From: Undaria pinnatifida
Taxonomy: Eukaryota > Sar > Phaeophyceae > Laminariales > Alariaceae
DNA: 64,000 nt
Direction of reading: 5' to 3'
NCBI GenBank assembly: GCA_012845835.1
Contig: JABAKD010000010.1
Span: 5,271,288-5,335,287 of the forward strand
The notes below the pieces were generated by a model that worked only from the letters and a program-made list of their open reading frames with translations, did not search any database and had not been told where the DNA came from. The stretch's first letter is position 1. The number at the start of each line of letters is the position of its first letter. Below are positions 9,537-24,500 of this stretch, one piece after another. The position numbers and the translations under genes are program-made.

Positions 9537-12500
9537 CTATTAAAGAGGCACCGGCAAAGGACGGAAAAGTGTTTTGCCGTACTGGCACTGTCTTCAATCA
9601 AAGCCCAACTATTTGTAATATCGACGTTCGCGAACCATTTTATTCCCGAGGCATCAGGTTCATTTTCTATTTTTCTCGCGAGAGATAGTTTGAAAAGATG
9701 TTGCAATCTGGTTCAAGCAAGAAACACAATAGTTTACCTTACGGCCATCACTCGATCTGGGCGTGAACTTATGAGGCACTGGAGATGTCTTCTACATGAT
9801 GGCATTGGCATACGGAAATAATCGGTGAAGAGCTCATTTCACGTACGAAACGTACATCGCGGATATGGGCGATGTTTGAATAACGTATATTGCGTGCCGG
9901 ACATGGTGAAACAAAAAATGAAGAAAATGAATATTTTCGTTCTGTATTTTCCCCCTTTTCAATAGTTATACGACAATATTAGATGCTTGACTCTTGTAGC
10001 AGGGCATAAACACACTTTCGGTGTTCATGGGCGACATTCGATGCGGTGCGTTGATAAATGCCGCTGCCAATGGACAATTTTGGCTAATGTAAAGTATTTT
10101 GGGCTAATTTTTATCCCTCGGACCAAATATGACATATTTCATGGATACCACAACCAACATTGCACGCTGCTTTTTATGGAGTTGGACGTTGAAAAGCTGT
10201 CAGAGTTGTTCTTCCCGCCAAGACAAAAAACGTGCTCGAGGTCTTTCTTTAATTTGTACCAGCTACAAAAAACGTGAGTAACTGAGGATCAAAGATGCCG
10301 AAAACCCTAAAGCAAAGCACCAAAACGTCTCCCCAGGAGTAAAATAAAAATAAAAGGTCACCCGATTTTTTCGTCTTGGCAAGAAGAATAACCCTGCCAA
10401 ATTTCAAGTTCCAACTCTCGAAAACGAAAAAAACAATTGCGAAGGAGGAACGTTGTGGCCCGTGCAGGAACCAGCTCGTATGCACTCTGCCAAAAGGTGG
10501 TCGAAATTCACAAAACGTGAAGTAGATACTACCAGCGATTACGTGTTCTGTCCATCTGGCGTGCTACAGAGTAGGGCAAGCGCCAGTGTTATGATTTTAC
10601 CCTAATATACCGACACTTTCGTCAGGCATACACCGCTGTGCTGCGTGCTTCGCCTTGAGCACTGTATTTGTATGTGCACGTAGGCAAAAAATTTGGAGGT
10701 TCAAGGTGCAAGCCATCGCACTATTCCACGGCAATTTTTATCAACATCTTCGTGCAAGTAACGTGTAGAACCCAATGCAATGCCGCCCACACCATATGCA
10801 AAATATCATCATCGTCGCGAACAGGCGCATACCTTGAATGTTCTTTGGTGGCCGTCGTCCATTGCGTGCATGATTCCACAGCAATTTTTTGTCAGCATCT
10901 GCGCGAAAGTACACTTGTAAAACCCAATGCAATGGCGCCCGCACCACATAAAAAAAAGCATCATCGTTGCCAACAGACGCATACCTTGAATGTTCTTCGC
11001 TGGCCGTCGTCCATTGGGTGCATGTACCCCATGCGCAGCAGAGACGTGTCAATATCACGAAGCTCACGGTACAGCTGGTGGAAGACCGATGTTCTCAATC
11101 GAGCTTCAGCATCAGGCGATTCCTGCCCCGCCACGGCCTTCAAGCGGTTCACTGTCACCTGCGGGAGATCCTCGGGATAGTCGTACTCATCTTCTGCCCT
11201 TTTCGAGTGCGTGGTAGTGATGTTCACCGATTGCGACAAGTTTTTTTCCTTCGTCGATAAGAAAATGCTTTGCCGCAAACATACCAAAAGGGGACCCAGC
11301 CCTCGAGTCGGATGTTTCCCAACGCCCACCGCAAGGCCCCGGTGCCTAGAAGAACCTCCCCAGCAGAAGGTGCGCGATTCCGCTCGACCTGAGATCTGCA
11401 CTCCCTCGGCCAGATCCGCGAATGGGAGGACTCCAATCAGCTCGTGGTTCAGTTGCTTGAGCACAGACACACGGCAGAGCAATGCACCGTCTGGCACGGC
11501 CGCGCCCGCTAGTAGCGACTCTAGCCTCCCTCGTATTGGATTCAAGATGTTTAGCACTTCCACCGTCGTAAAGTTCCACACAGATACTTGGTGACGATCG
11601 GCATGATCACACAGCGCGGACACGATGCAGCCATCCACGGCTGGCGTCCATTTCGCACAATCTCTCACGGCGGCAAGGTCCCTCCCAAAGGACCTACTGG
11701 AATCAGCGTCAATGCTACTTGCCCTGTGTCCCACCTCAGGAATACTATTATCGACCCGCGTGTCGTTCGCTCCGCTCTGCTGGTCTGTTTTTTGCTCGTC
11801 GGAAGCCCCCCCTACTTTCCCACCCCCGCTCGTTTTGGCCCCGAGCGCGTCCGGTGGCGACATGGCGAAGCAGCCGGCGGCCCTACCTTCCCAGATCTCG
11901 CCCGTCGTAAAGAACCACGCCCCGGGTTCTCCGTCAACGTGAAACCACATCACCCCATCGCAAATGCCTATGACCGTGGCGATACCGCGAGGCGTGCGTA
12001 CCCGCCGTCGAGCCTTCATCCCAAACCCTCTGCAAGCAGAATCAGACACGTCGAACTGGAGTTCGAAGCCGAGGCTGGTGGCGTACCGGACGGTCGTCCC
12101 GGCTACCCAGGCCAGATGTCCGGTGCGTGCCACTTCCATCCACGCGAGGGGCAGCATATTCCTTGACACCATCGCCTCCATGACTTCGTGAACTGTAGAC
12201 ACATCTTCTGGGGTCGTATTGAGGGGCGATGTCAGTATGGTCACGCCTGCTCCTGGACAGCGGAAGGCGGACGGGGCCAGCGACAACCGCTGTTCCTGGT
12301 TGTAAAATGCGGCTGCCGGGTAAAGGCCGCCCACTAGGCCCTCGAAAGCAACTCCCAGGTCATGCCCGTTTTTGCTGAAGGACAGGGTGCCACGGTCCAT
12401 GTTCAGCATAACCCCTATTGTGTCCCCCTGGCCGAAGCGCTCCCCATAGGCTTTGACCTTCGTGCGCTTGTGGTAGAGCGCCCGATCCCCGATGAAACCC

Positions 12501-15500
12501 CATCCGTGGTCATCTCCTCCCAAAAACGTCGTGAGGTCGGCATCACGAGTCGCCACTCCGATAAAGAGGTAGTTTGTCGCGGATTTATCTAGTTGGAACT
12601 CCCAGTAGTTGCTACCCGTATAGAACGGAGTCGTGCCCAGGATCGTACTCCAGGTTTCGTTACTCCCAAAGGTTGCCGACAGTTCATTCCCACTGACAAA
12701 AATGGCAGGGCCAGAGTTGGCAGAATCGAAGCGGAAAGCTATCCCTTGCTCGGTTTCCGCGGTGGCCACGGCGCTCCATGCCGTCGTTTTGGTTGTCGAG
12801 TGGACGGCGCGTAGACGGAAGCGGTACACCTGACCTGGCATGAGATCTTCCACCCTACAGCGGAGGCGTTTGCCGGCGTAGACGCAACGAAACACATCCT
12901 GACTCTCCTTGATTCCCAGCTGTCTCGCGGCCATTTGCACCTCGTACGTTGTGCTCGTAGTAGACGCGGTCTTGCGCATGGGCAGCCAGGTGAGAGCTAC
13001 GCTGGAGTCTGTGGAATAGAGGATCGTCGGGGTGCTAATTTCTGCAAATTCGGCACAATCCGCTCCTTCAGCGTCTTTGCTACCGCCTATCTGCCGCCTT
13101 CGGAGCAGAAACAAACGTTGTAGTTTGTCCATGGCCACGTATAACGCGGTCAATGTCTGTGTGTACCTTGTGACGAAAAGCCCCCCCGGACGACGCTCGA
13201 CGGCAATGCGCTTTACAAGAGCTGACCTAACACGCGAAATTGTCATGTGCCGTTGAAAGGTCTCCTCCATGGCGAGCGGGCTTGGTAGAACGACAGGTTC
13301 TGGCGTCGGCTTGGCCTCACTGCCACACCCTTGGTCGCCATCCGCAGTCAGATGTTCGCACCATCTGGTGGCAACGCTCGTAAGTGAGTACATGGCGACT
13401 TCCTTCGCGGCAACGTTGGGACTATTTAGGCAGTTGCTCAAGCGGGAGAACACATTCTCGGTGAAAACATCTGAGCAGCTGGCCGAAAGAAGAAGGTCCA
13501 GGAGCCACTGCAGTAGCTGGAGGTTGGATTTCATATCAGCCGCTAACTTATGTGACGGAGGAGACTCCGTCGCAATCCATGGTACGTCTGTAAAGGAGCT
13601 GGCCCCGGCAGCAGCATCGAGCCCATCCAAGCAATCAGAGACAAGCCGTGCCGATAGAGAGTTTCCCCAGTCAGCTTTGTCGCCGATGGTAGCACTCTGT
13701 CCTTCTACTTGTTCTGTCAAAGCGGAGTCTCGCTTCGCATTTGCCGCTGTTTCAGTCCCGGAAGCCAAGGGTGTTCCAGTAGAGCAAGAAACGTCCCGCT
13801 CAGAACGCAGTAGATGCACCAAAAGCGACGCAAACACCCCGAGCACCTTGGGCGTCTGTGAACCGTTTGGCACTGGCTGCAGAATGCTGTCACAATGACG
13901 CTCATCCGTGAATGTTATCGGCAAGTCTTGGCCGTTAAACAGCACATTCTGGATTAGTTTCACCACCGTAGCAGGCGATCCAAAAGACGCTGTGCGCATC
14001 GGAACGTGCGAGGGCCAGCGCAGTAAGATGTTGACAAGCGCTGCTCGGCAGTACAGGGTCGTGAGTTGTAGCTCCGCGTGAAGCCACACCTCGGTTAACT
14101 GGCACAACTCCATTCCGGCAATCTTAGAATTGACGGCGGCAAGCTGAGAACCTTTTGAGGGATTGTTTGCGTTGTGCGGAGAGTCTCCCGGAGTATGCGC
14201 CTCTAAACTTCCCATTCCGAAGTAGGTGTCCCGGTGGCCTGAAATGACGAGGCCATCAACTATCCTGTGGTTCCCGGCTATTTCGTGATGCTCGCCATCA
14301 AGAGCATCGTTAAGTGCTGGCCGCGAAGGGGGAACGACAGTTACCTGTTGATGGCGTCCGATGCCGTGCATGCTATACCGTGAGTTGCCGTTTACGGTTT
14401 CGTTCTCCTGATCCTCTTCGTCATCCTCCTCTTCGCTGTCAAAAGCTTCGCGCTGCTCATCCCCTCCACCTTCCTCATCCTCAGCATGATCCTCACTATC
14501 GTCGTCTTCGTCGTTGTCGGCCTCCTCCTCGTCCTCCTCTTCATCCCCCTCGTCTTCCTCTTCTTCATCTTCCCGTTCCCCAATCCGCTGCTCTCCCTCC
14601 TCGTCACTGTTATCTCCCTCTAGCTCATCTTCCTCACTGTATTTTTCCTCCCTCCTCCCTCCGTTCTCGAGCTCCCCTTCCTGCCCGCGGTTCACGTGGT
14701 TGTTCACAGAGTCCCTCCTCTCCCTCCGCACTAGCCCCTCTTGCAAGAACCGATGAGATATTTGCCAAGGCCGGCCACCGTTTTCGACGTGTACTCGAGA
14801 CGACGGCACGTCACCCTCACCCGTGACGTCGCCGGGAGGGGCACTGAGACTGTTCAGACTGCTGAGCATGTCTAGATTGTCAACTATCCATGCTGACGCG
14901 TTCACCACGTCGTTGTCATTTTCGCGTAACGCCATGGTGCACCATTCTTCTGGAAAACCAATCACCATCAGCTGGTCGACAAGGTGCGACGGTACCCGTG
15001 CCTCGAACCCCCGCGCGCCAGCCTCTCGCCTCTGCTGCCCGAACGCAGGCAGAAGGGGTCGCCTCCCCCGCAAGACGGTGTCTAAATGAACCAGCTCTAG
15101 GTGAGTGGGTAGGTCGTGGACTGCATTGTCACCCTTCTCGGCGACACAAATAGGGCACGGCATTCTTCGCATATCGCTGGAGTGCTTCGTCAGAACGTGT
15201 TCAACCATACCGGACACCGTAGCTTTCGTTTCGTGGCAAAACGGACATCCCATACCGTCGAGCAGTGCCCCTTCGGTAGAAGATACTGATGATCGGCGGT
15301 TGGCCTCGTTCCTTTCCTGCCTGCTGTCGTTGCCCTCATCGCCAACAAGGTTGCCTTCCTTCTCAAGGAGGGATGTTTTCCCGGGATTTATGGCCAACTC
15401 CATGATTTTTCCCGCTACTATATCGCCCCCACCCGGCATGCCAAGCATCTGGTGCAGTCTCGCTTGAATAGCGATTGTCTCCATCTCGGCGATGGATTCG

Positions 15501-18500
15501 TCAGTCAAAACGCCGCTCGTTGTCGATCGAGAGAGCACGGATATTCGCACCAACTCCGCCAGCAGGTCGCATGTTTCCACGGCACTAGCAGCCAAGAGCG
15601 TATCCCGGCTAGCGCGTAGAACAACCCTTGCCAGGCACGAGCGGCTTTGGGCGAGCACGATCTCTCGGTACGCTGTTTCTGCAGGTTTTTCTAGTGATCT
15701 ACCGGAAACGCAATGGGCTCTAGGAAGCGGCGATGTACGCAGAAAAGCTGTCATGACCTCTGAGATGTACGCATACCTTGACACAGCGCCATCCTCGGGA
15801 AGGGCGGCGATGGCGTTGTCGGAAAACGCGACCATCGCACCGTGGGAAAGAGAGTCAGAGTTCTCCACCTCCAACTCATGAATACCTAACCGCTGGATCC
15901 ATTTATCAAGCGTCGATCCATCCTCTGGGTGCAATATCACGTGTACCGTCGACGTTGCTTGATCAGCGCTCAGCACGATGCACCGCTGGTTGGTCTCGCG
16001 TATTCTGGCACAGGCTCCTGCACACAAAACGTCCACGGCACCTCCGAGCACGCGCAACGCTGCCTCTCCTCCGGCAACCGTTAATCGCCCCTCTGCGGTA
16101 ACGCTCTCATCGGCAACGTCGTTGCGGTCATCGGATTCTTTCGGAAACGCGAATTCACCTGTGACATCGATAAAGCGCGTTAGGTGGGCGAGGCTTTGTC
16201 TCAGAGCCAACGATGTCGCTTTGCCCCACAGCTCTGTTGCCGCCAGCGTTTGCACTAAAGCCACCAGCTCGGCCCCTATGGTGCTGATGCCGTGGGTTGT
16301 TTGGGAACTGAGCGCAGAAGTAGGACGTCGTACTACCGCGGTTCCCTCTGCGGTTGCATTGAGGCTGCCATCTGCTTCTGATCCATTGCTGCTGCTAACG
16401 CTGTCCACGCGGGCCTGGCCGCCGCGAAGACACGATGGGGTGATCGTGAGGGGAACGAACCTCATAACTTGCTCGCGCAATAAAACTTGCGCTACCGTCG
16501 CCTCGCATTCGTCCTCGTTCTTGCCTTCGCGCGATTCATCCGTTGCCCCCTTGACCATTGGGGTGTCTATGCTGATGTACCACAAGCTGGCTCCGACAAG
16601 GCGAAGAAGAAATACAGTAAATGCGGTCTGTAGGTCGTGACCGCCCTCGTCGCCCTGTGCCTCTGGAATAAGCGGGAGCAGCGTTGTCCGTGCGCCTGGA
16701 GCATCTACGGCAACGTGTGCCATTACTGGAGGTGGTACATGCGGAAGGATCTCCCTAAGCAACCGGCACACAGCCTGCTGTACTCGTAACGTACCGTGCG
16801 TGAGAGCCTGGAGGATAAGCTTTAGCCAGACGGGGTGCTGCAGGTGACGTCGGCATTGCGGCGACCTACTTATGGGTACGAGACAGGCACACAGCTGATA
16901 GAGGTGCCAATCCTCTACCTTTGCGGGTTCCGGTGGTCCCGGGTCGCAGATGATGCGCACGTGTATCGGCGAGAGGGCACGGGTGAAATACCTTAGACTT
17001 GCGATACTCCCCTCCACACCGCCTCTCACGCCGTCCAAGCGCATTGTGCCGTCGGGAACCTTGCCCACGTATAAGGGGTGTCGATTCGCTCGAAGCGCTC
17101 CGGTGCTCGTGCGCTGGCAGTCCAGAGCGCCATTAAAGTATAACCGAAGTTTGTTGTGCTCGCTGATTAGCCCCACGTGTGTCCACGTATTGGCCTCTAT
17201 GGGTTCCTTGGAGGTAAGGCGCTCACACAAGTTTCCCATGCTAGGAACGCCGAAGCACACCTGCCAACCGGAGGGTAATAAAGCATACCAAGCAACAAAT
17301 AATCAGTTCGGCTGGAGGTGCGAAAAGCAGTCGGAAAGTTTATTGCTTCTTGCTCGGAAGAAAACGTATCGAAGACATAAGGAAATACATGCGGGGAGTA
17401 TGGACGGGCGGGGGTAGCAGGGAGTTTCGTCTATTGGTGGGGGTAAATATTCTTAGCGGCCGTCCGGTGTTCCAGGCATCTGCGCAAATGGTGGTAGACG
17501 AAACAAACAACCAGCTCGAGGACGAGCAAACCGCAGACCAGCGCACGTCGGCCTGAGCCAGAACAAGTTGTTGGCAGCAGGATAAACACAACATAGCCAT
17601 TTCTTCTTGGAAAATACGATGCCCTCACCTCAAGGCGATTGTCAGTATTGCGAAGCAGCACAACCGGCCAGCGTTCGCTGCCTTGTCCTCTTGCGAGAAC
17701 CGTACGGTGATGACCCGTTTGATCCTGCGCCAACAGCAACCAAAACGTGATGGAAAAGTCCGAGCCCCTAGGATTACTGAGTACGTGCTCGGCAGGGAAC
17801 ACCAGACCGTCTTCCATGTTCATTAGACGACATGGGCTGCTCACGAGCTCCTGACATCGTCGCTTGTGGGACGCCCCCGCCCCGTACATCTTGACCCCAG
17901 ACGCAGCTTGAGCATGCGGAGGGGAGTTCGGGAAACCTCCAATTAAAGGGGGTGCAAATTCGAGAATGGCTTGGGAAGGGGTACGATCTCGATGTTTTGA
18001 ATCTTCTCCCTCCCATCGACACCCTCCCGGCTTCGGTCCACCGCTGACATCGCCGGATATTTCTTGCGCCTTCCCAACGCACTTAGTCAGTTCCTTGTGA
18101 AGGACTTCCATGATAGAGGTGGCTTGCATCGGAGTTGTCCCTGCGGTATTTGTGATCGATTCCATCGGGTGCAACTGAATAATGAGTGCCCGAAAGAGAG
18201 TCCAAGCAGCTGCGCGGCACGTTTCAAACGATCCATGCGGTCGATTGGATGACGCTGCTAACAGTGCAGATTTTTTGTTCGGTTGCGATGCGTGGCCTCT
18301 CCTCAAAACCGCATCTTGTCCCCTGGTGCCATCAGCTCGGGCACTGGTGTTAATGGCAGCACAAGCCTCAGTTAAGCCGTCACAGTCCATCCCCGACGGC
18401 AAGGCAGCAACAAGAGCCGCGATGCGAATGATGCCGGCAGTCTCCATAAATCCCCAGTCTTCAGGGCGCACGTTGACCCCCAAGATCTCAAGCACTATGA

Positions 18501-21500
18501 GGATCATGCGAACGTCGAACACTCGCGGCAAGGGGAAACTACACCCGTTCGAATGGGCAACCTTATTCCCGATTGATATCCTCTCGCCGACCCTAATCGT
18601 TGAAGCCACCCCTCCATCTTCCCGCGTTTGAGATGGACACGACTCTTCGGCGAGCCGCAAAAGTTCGCAAACAAGCGCTTGAAAAGATGCCGTGACACCA
18701 AGCTTTACGCTGCGACCGACTCCTAACAGGTGGGTAAGGATGTGTCTGTCAACCAGCCGGGGTGTCTGCATCGCAGGAGCCAAAGGGAGCAGTATGTCTG
18801 CAAGGAGAGAAGGAGTTTTCACCATTCCCACTAACGTGCGAAAGGACCGAAGGCCGGAGGCGCGTGCAACTGCTCTTTGATGATTGTCCAGCACTAGAAT
18901 AAGGAGAACGGATAAACATCCGACCAAGCCTTCGTCGCAGCTGACCTCACCGTCGTCGCTCAAAATTTCCTGCGGAACCGACGGGTCTGCCTTGCTCCTT
19001 AACATAGCTCGCATGAAGCGTGGAACAGCCAAGGAGGCTTCTTTTGAAAATCTTCCAGCAACTACAGACCGCCAACGTATCATTGCACGGATAACAGCAG
19101 CGGCCTTCCGCCACCGGCATCGAGCTTCCACTTGCGAGACGGAAAGGGGCCCGCTGTTCGCGCGCTGCCGTTCTGATACAAAGGCAGGTGGCACAATCGC
19201 CACAGGCCTGAACATAATCAGCATGAGGCAAGCGTCCGCGGCTTCTTCGAGGAGGGCGGCCACATTCGAGTGGGCGGTGTCGGACGACTTGAGTTTGCTC
19301 CGGCAATGCCACAACCAGCCGACCATCTGTCCAGGAGAAATTGAACGCAAAAAAATGAGGCTCGGTATCAATGTTTGGTGATTGAAGTCGTGTGTCGCTG
19401 TACAGGAACGGTGAAGACTGCCATCCTGGTGTGAGTGTACCCCATATACCTAATTCAAGGGACAACGCCTGAAATCACGGGGCTTCGGGGACTCGCGCTA
19501 CGGTAGGTGTTGCACTACGAGGGGGAAAATGCGTCTGATGGACGGGTCTCCTGAAGTCAGGAGCTACCCAACATTTGCGGCTGCGAAGAAAATAATCGTC
19601 ACACGCCCTAGCCACGGGGTTGTTAATCGTGTTGACCTTCTTTTTTTTGTTCTCGGTGCCAGGGTTTGCTTTGGTTGAGATAATGAGATCCTCAAGCGGG
19701 GAGTCTAACAAGCTTTAGTTGCTACCCTGTTACCGTAGCACCCGTCCTGAATATATCGCGCGCTGGTTCTGCAACATTGCAAACCCCCCAAGAACCGTGT
19801 TTGCTATATACCCGCACATGATACCGTCTGCGTTATCGTCCAGAGAGATAGGAGCTAATGGAATTCCACGCGATTTCGAAAACTCGCGGTATCACCTCTG
19901 CCATCCTCTTGGAGAGAAGCGCTAATCTTCGTGGAGCCTTCCTACAACGCCCCTTAGCATTGTCATCGCCACGCTCGACTCGAAATCGAGCAGAAAAAAG
20001 AGCGGCATCGCTGTCGAGGCTTCCATGTTTTAACATCGCAGCCAGCATCGCCCGCTCGGCGCGTTCTAGTGCCCCGCCGTCTATCCCGCCAGTGGCCTGG
20101 CGCTTTATCAGCCGATACGCTGTGTCTGTAGGTTCGTGCACCTCGCTTAACCAGGCCGCAAATCGTCCTCCCTGGCCGCACCCGTCCACCACCCCTTCCA
20201 AAAACTGATCTAGTTTATCTCGAGAAACCGCGGGATCACTTGTACACATTAAGCCACCATTCGCGGAAAGCACAGGAGCCGTCACTCCAACGGAAACTCC
20301 ATGATCAGTACCCCCATCTTTGCTGGTGGTGCCTAGAGACCCAACGATTAGCCGCTCGTAGGAAGAGTCGCACCCGCCCGCGAGAAGGTCTGATTTCATC
20401 CAGCTTGCGTACGTTGGCGAGCGGGCGAAGGGTTCCAGAGTCGGCGATATTCCGCAGTCACCAACAACAAGAGTAGCGGCTAGCCGTCCTGCCAGCACCG
20501 CAGTGGTTTTAGCGAGGGACAGTAGCCACGGAAGGTTGTGGCTATTATGTCTAGCGCCTGCTGGGCTCTTGTGGCCTGTTTCCGTCTCGAGGGGTGCAGG
20601 TTTTCCGTTGCTGCAGCGACCGGCGTTCCCACCCGCCCCGAGCTTTCCATTTTCTCCGCGCACGAAAAGAGTCTGCAAGTGTGTGAGCGCGAATTAAGCT
20701 ATATGTCACGACAGGCATTTATAATATGTCACGCGCCTGTTTAACTCTGAAACGACAGGTATTGTGTTTACAAGTTTGGCGATGCCTACGCCCACGCAGT
20801 CTGCGTTTTGTGTTGCCGCACCAAAGCTAACGCAACTTGTGAACATCTGCGGTATAACAAAATCGTTTTGAAGAGTTGGATCAAGGCTTCGGTGGTATAG
20901 CATTATACCGCCGTTTCCACTACCAGGTACTAGCTAGGTCTAGGCCACTCGCGCGAGAGGCTTTGTGCCTTGCTCAAAATCTCACTTCAAAATTACCTTG
21001 GTGGTGTAGCGCAACAACAAAATCAAAAGAGACGGCGGTGCACGCACGTATCGTGAAATCGAGAGCACAAACGCTAACATACGACAAAAAACACGGTAGT
21101 CACTTGCCTGAGCCCTCAAAGCTACCCCTTACCGCAGCCTCGGTCGTTGTCTTCCATTCACTCAACGTTATCATCTACAATACCAATCTGATGCACCACC
21201 AAAAGCTGCCACCTAAAGTTCTTCACCTGAGGTTTTCGCTTGACTGCAACAGCCTCCGTGTCTCCGTTCCTAGCAGCAACGTAGTCTGCATCGGCTCGCC
21301 GAATGCCGGAACACTTGTAGCAAGCCTCGTCCATCAAAGCGACCGTAGCATTTACGATATCTAGAAGTCGCCGCGCAAATACGGGTATTTGGGAAAACGG
21401 CAGCAGGCCGGTGATCACCGCGGGTAGAAGAAGCCCGACCAGGGTGTGCTCGAGCTGGTCAAGCTGCCGTGTGTCTGCCCCTGCACCCCCTCCCCCGCTC

Positions 21501-24500
21501 TCATCCTGAGTCGGAGCTCCTCTCTCTAATGCAGCCTCGAGAATTGCGGTGCTGTGCTTGAGTATCAGATGAGCGTGTTTGATAAGACAACGCCAAGATG
21601 ACGGAGTGCAATCCACCCCGTCCAGAATAACCGCCGCAGCACGGTCGCACAACCCTTTCGTTCGTGCGGCGAACCAGCCAGAAGTCTTGATGGCAGCCTT
21701 TTTCTCGGGTATCAACGCGTCGGCTTCGCAGTCGTGGATAGACGAACCGCCCATAATGCGGGACTGCCACAGACTCCGGTCGACGGTTATTCGATCGCTG
21801 GCCACCCAGTGCATCATATGCTTCGTCAACGTTAAGATTACCTCGACGTAGAGGCGTTGAGTGCATGAGGCATCGTTGGACTTATCCTCGACAGGCTTGC
21901 AAACGGAGTTGCTTTCTAAGCCGAAGCTCTCCGTGCGGTTTGTGGCAGAGCCGTTGAGCTGTAGAACCGAGAACGGGCTCCCTTCTTGATGTGTGGGCAT
22001 AAACGCAGCCGCACGCTCGTCGTCAGCAAACGGCTCTCCGGAAGAAACTACGCATGGGTTGCCTTGGGCAATGAGGTCTACAAGCAGCGCCACCTGGGAA
22101 GAAATCGATAGCCACGCGGGCAAAGTCAGTCTAAAAGCGTCGTTCATTGTTCTGTCTGTTGCAGTTTTGCTATCCAAGACAACATGCTCACGCGTTTGGC
22201 TGCCAAGAACGAAACGAAAAAATCTGAAAACGAAAATAAAAAGTAGAAACCATCCACCCTGTCACCTGCATTTCCAGCAGGCGCGGCGACGCGGCGGTGA
22301 CCCGGTGTCCTTGTAGAGACGTTTCCGTTTCACGTACAACCGTACACGCAGAACTCCTTTTCACAGCGTCTGCCCCGTATGGGATAAGTTTAGAAGCCAG
22401 AGCGTCGTCGCAGAACCGCCGTAGCAAAGGAACGAGAATGAAGTGTCGAGCAGCACGCGGCCCATCCACGGCCCTTTCAATGTTGTCACACTCGCCGCCC
22501 ACTGATATGTCTCCTTCGTCATCGTCGTCGACAGCCGCGGTGTTGAGAAGCGTAGAGAGAAGACGGAACTGTTTTTCTTGGCCCGTGAAGAAAAGTTCGA
22601 GTCCGAGGATGAGCACGGTCGCGGCCTCTCGCTGGACAAGCTCAATCCCTGCACCCACACTACCACGGCAGAACGGTCCTGACTGAACAAGCAGCAGCAG
22701 TCTTCGCTGAAGGCAGCACAGCACGTTGCAGTACTGCTCTACTTCCGAGCGCAATCGAGCGTCACCGGCACTCTCTTCATTCCCTTTGTCGCTTACTTCT
22801 GCGTTGGTCTTTTGGCCAGGGACTTCGTTGCTGGTTGTGCCCGAGGTAGTATGATCGTTGACTATCCCCTGACCATCAGCCGACGAGTCGAAAAGCAACG
22901 TATAAAGGTCCGGATCGTGCCCGATTCTCCGCAGAACTTGGAGGTCGTTCTCGTCTTCAGGGTCAAAGGACGCGGTATGGGACATAGTATTTGTGATGAT
23001 ACGGATACTCAAGGGGCTCTGGAGGAGCCGCGCTAGGTTGACCTTGAGGACTCGCAACGCAGCCAAGAGCATGTACACTTGAAAGTGGGCCTCTTCTCCT
23101 GGATCACTGAAAATATCCTCGTCGGTGATGGCCGCAATAATGGCATCCAAGAGTTCGAAGGTGTGCGGGGAGATGTCGACGCAGTAAGCGTCGTGGTTGC
23201 TGTTGTTGGCGTTTTCTTCATCACCCCTGTTTCCGCGTTGACCCCTGTGACAACTCCCCTCGCCGCTAGCTGGCGTCGCCCCCCCCCCACTGCCGACAAC
23301 TGGCACCCCGCCCTTAGGAGCGGCATAGTTATCGGCAAGAAGGTCCATGTGAGCCATGATAACCACGGCAGCCTTTCGCCCGCTAACCCGTCCATCGCCG
23401 TAGCAAATTCCTTTAACTAGTCTAGACTCCATCATTAGACCTCCATTTTCGCACGGCTTGATGGCAGGCGACCCACTGAAAACACCCGGAGTCCCTCGGT
23501 TACATACGGGGCTAGATATTTCCGGTGACATCGTCTCGCTAGCGAAATTGTCCGTGTTTTCCTTCGCCACTTCCGTTGTCTCCGCGTTGCTTGCGTCACG
23601 GGGTAACATTAACGCAGGCTGGGAAAGTATGCTACGGGGTAAATACTTCTCCGCTGTCCCTCTCGAACCAAGCTTAGACGTTTCTTCGTCAGTATCCCCC
23701 CCGGTGAGAACGATCGTGTGATAAAACCCAGCCGCGACCTGGAATTGAAGCGAATGATAACCAAGTTAGATTGGCTCACCATGGTGGAGACGCAGTCGGT
23801 AGGGCGTCGATCGGTGCCTACAACTCACCAAGCACTAATCTGGACGGAATTACAAGGAACGTGCGATTTTTATGTCAACACCTTAACGATTTTTACATTC
23901 CCGTACAGAGTGGTATTGGCTTTCGCCAGGTGTGAAAACCCCGTGAAACAGAGAGAAGGGTCACCGATACAAACCACCTACAGTTCCACGCATCCAAGCA
24001 ATTTCCACACAACGGCTTCAAAGCGACCACGTCAACACGAGTACAACGGCGTACAACTTTACATTTGCTACAATTTTACCTTGGCTATCCGCTTCCCGAG
24101 AAACGTGTCCACCGGGAACGGCGAGTGCCTTTCGTTTGTGTCCCCGGTACCGAGCTGACCATGGTGGTTGCGACCGAACACATACAGCATGCCGTCAGAA
24201 GCAACAAGCACGGTGTGGTAGCACCCTGCCGACACTTTAGCTATGCCCTTTCCCTCGGCACCCTCGATAACCTTAGGCCCAAACACTCTCTGCGTGATGT
24301 GACCAAGCCCTAGCTGTCCATAGTCGTTACGGCCGAACCCAAGCACGTGCTCCCCCTCCATTAAGACGATGGTGTGGTAGTACCCACAACGCAGGTGCCG
24401 AACTGTAGCTCCGTCAAGAGCTCCTTTCACGACCACGAGGTTTATCTGGAAAGCGGTCGGCTCCACCCCGAGCTGACCGTAGTCGTTCTTTCCGCACGAC

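Noticed and set aside
11588-12166. Plus-strand open frames opposite HECT exon 10 (also at 13269-13898, 14314-14826 and 15978-16640)
   Set aside because: Shadows of the 6.3-kb coding exon. The minus-strand frame carries SPRY, FN3 and UBA signatures.
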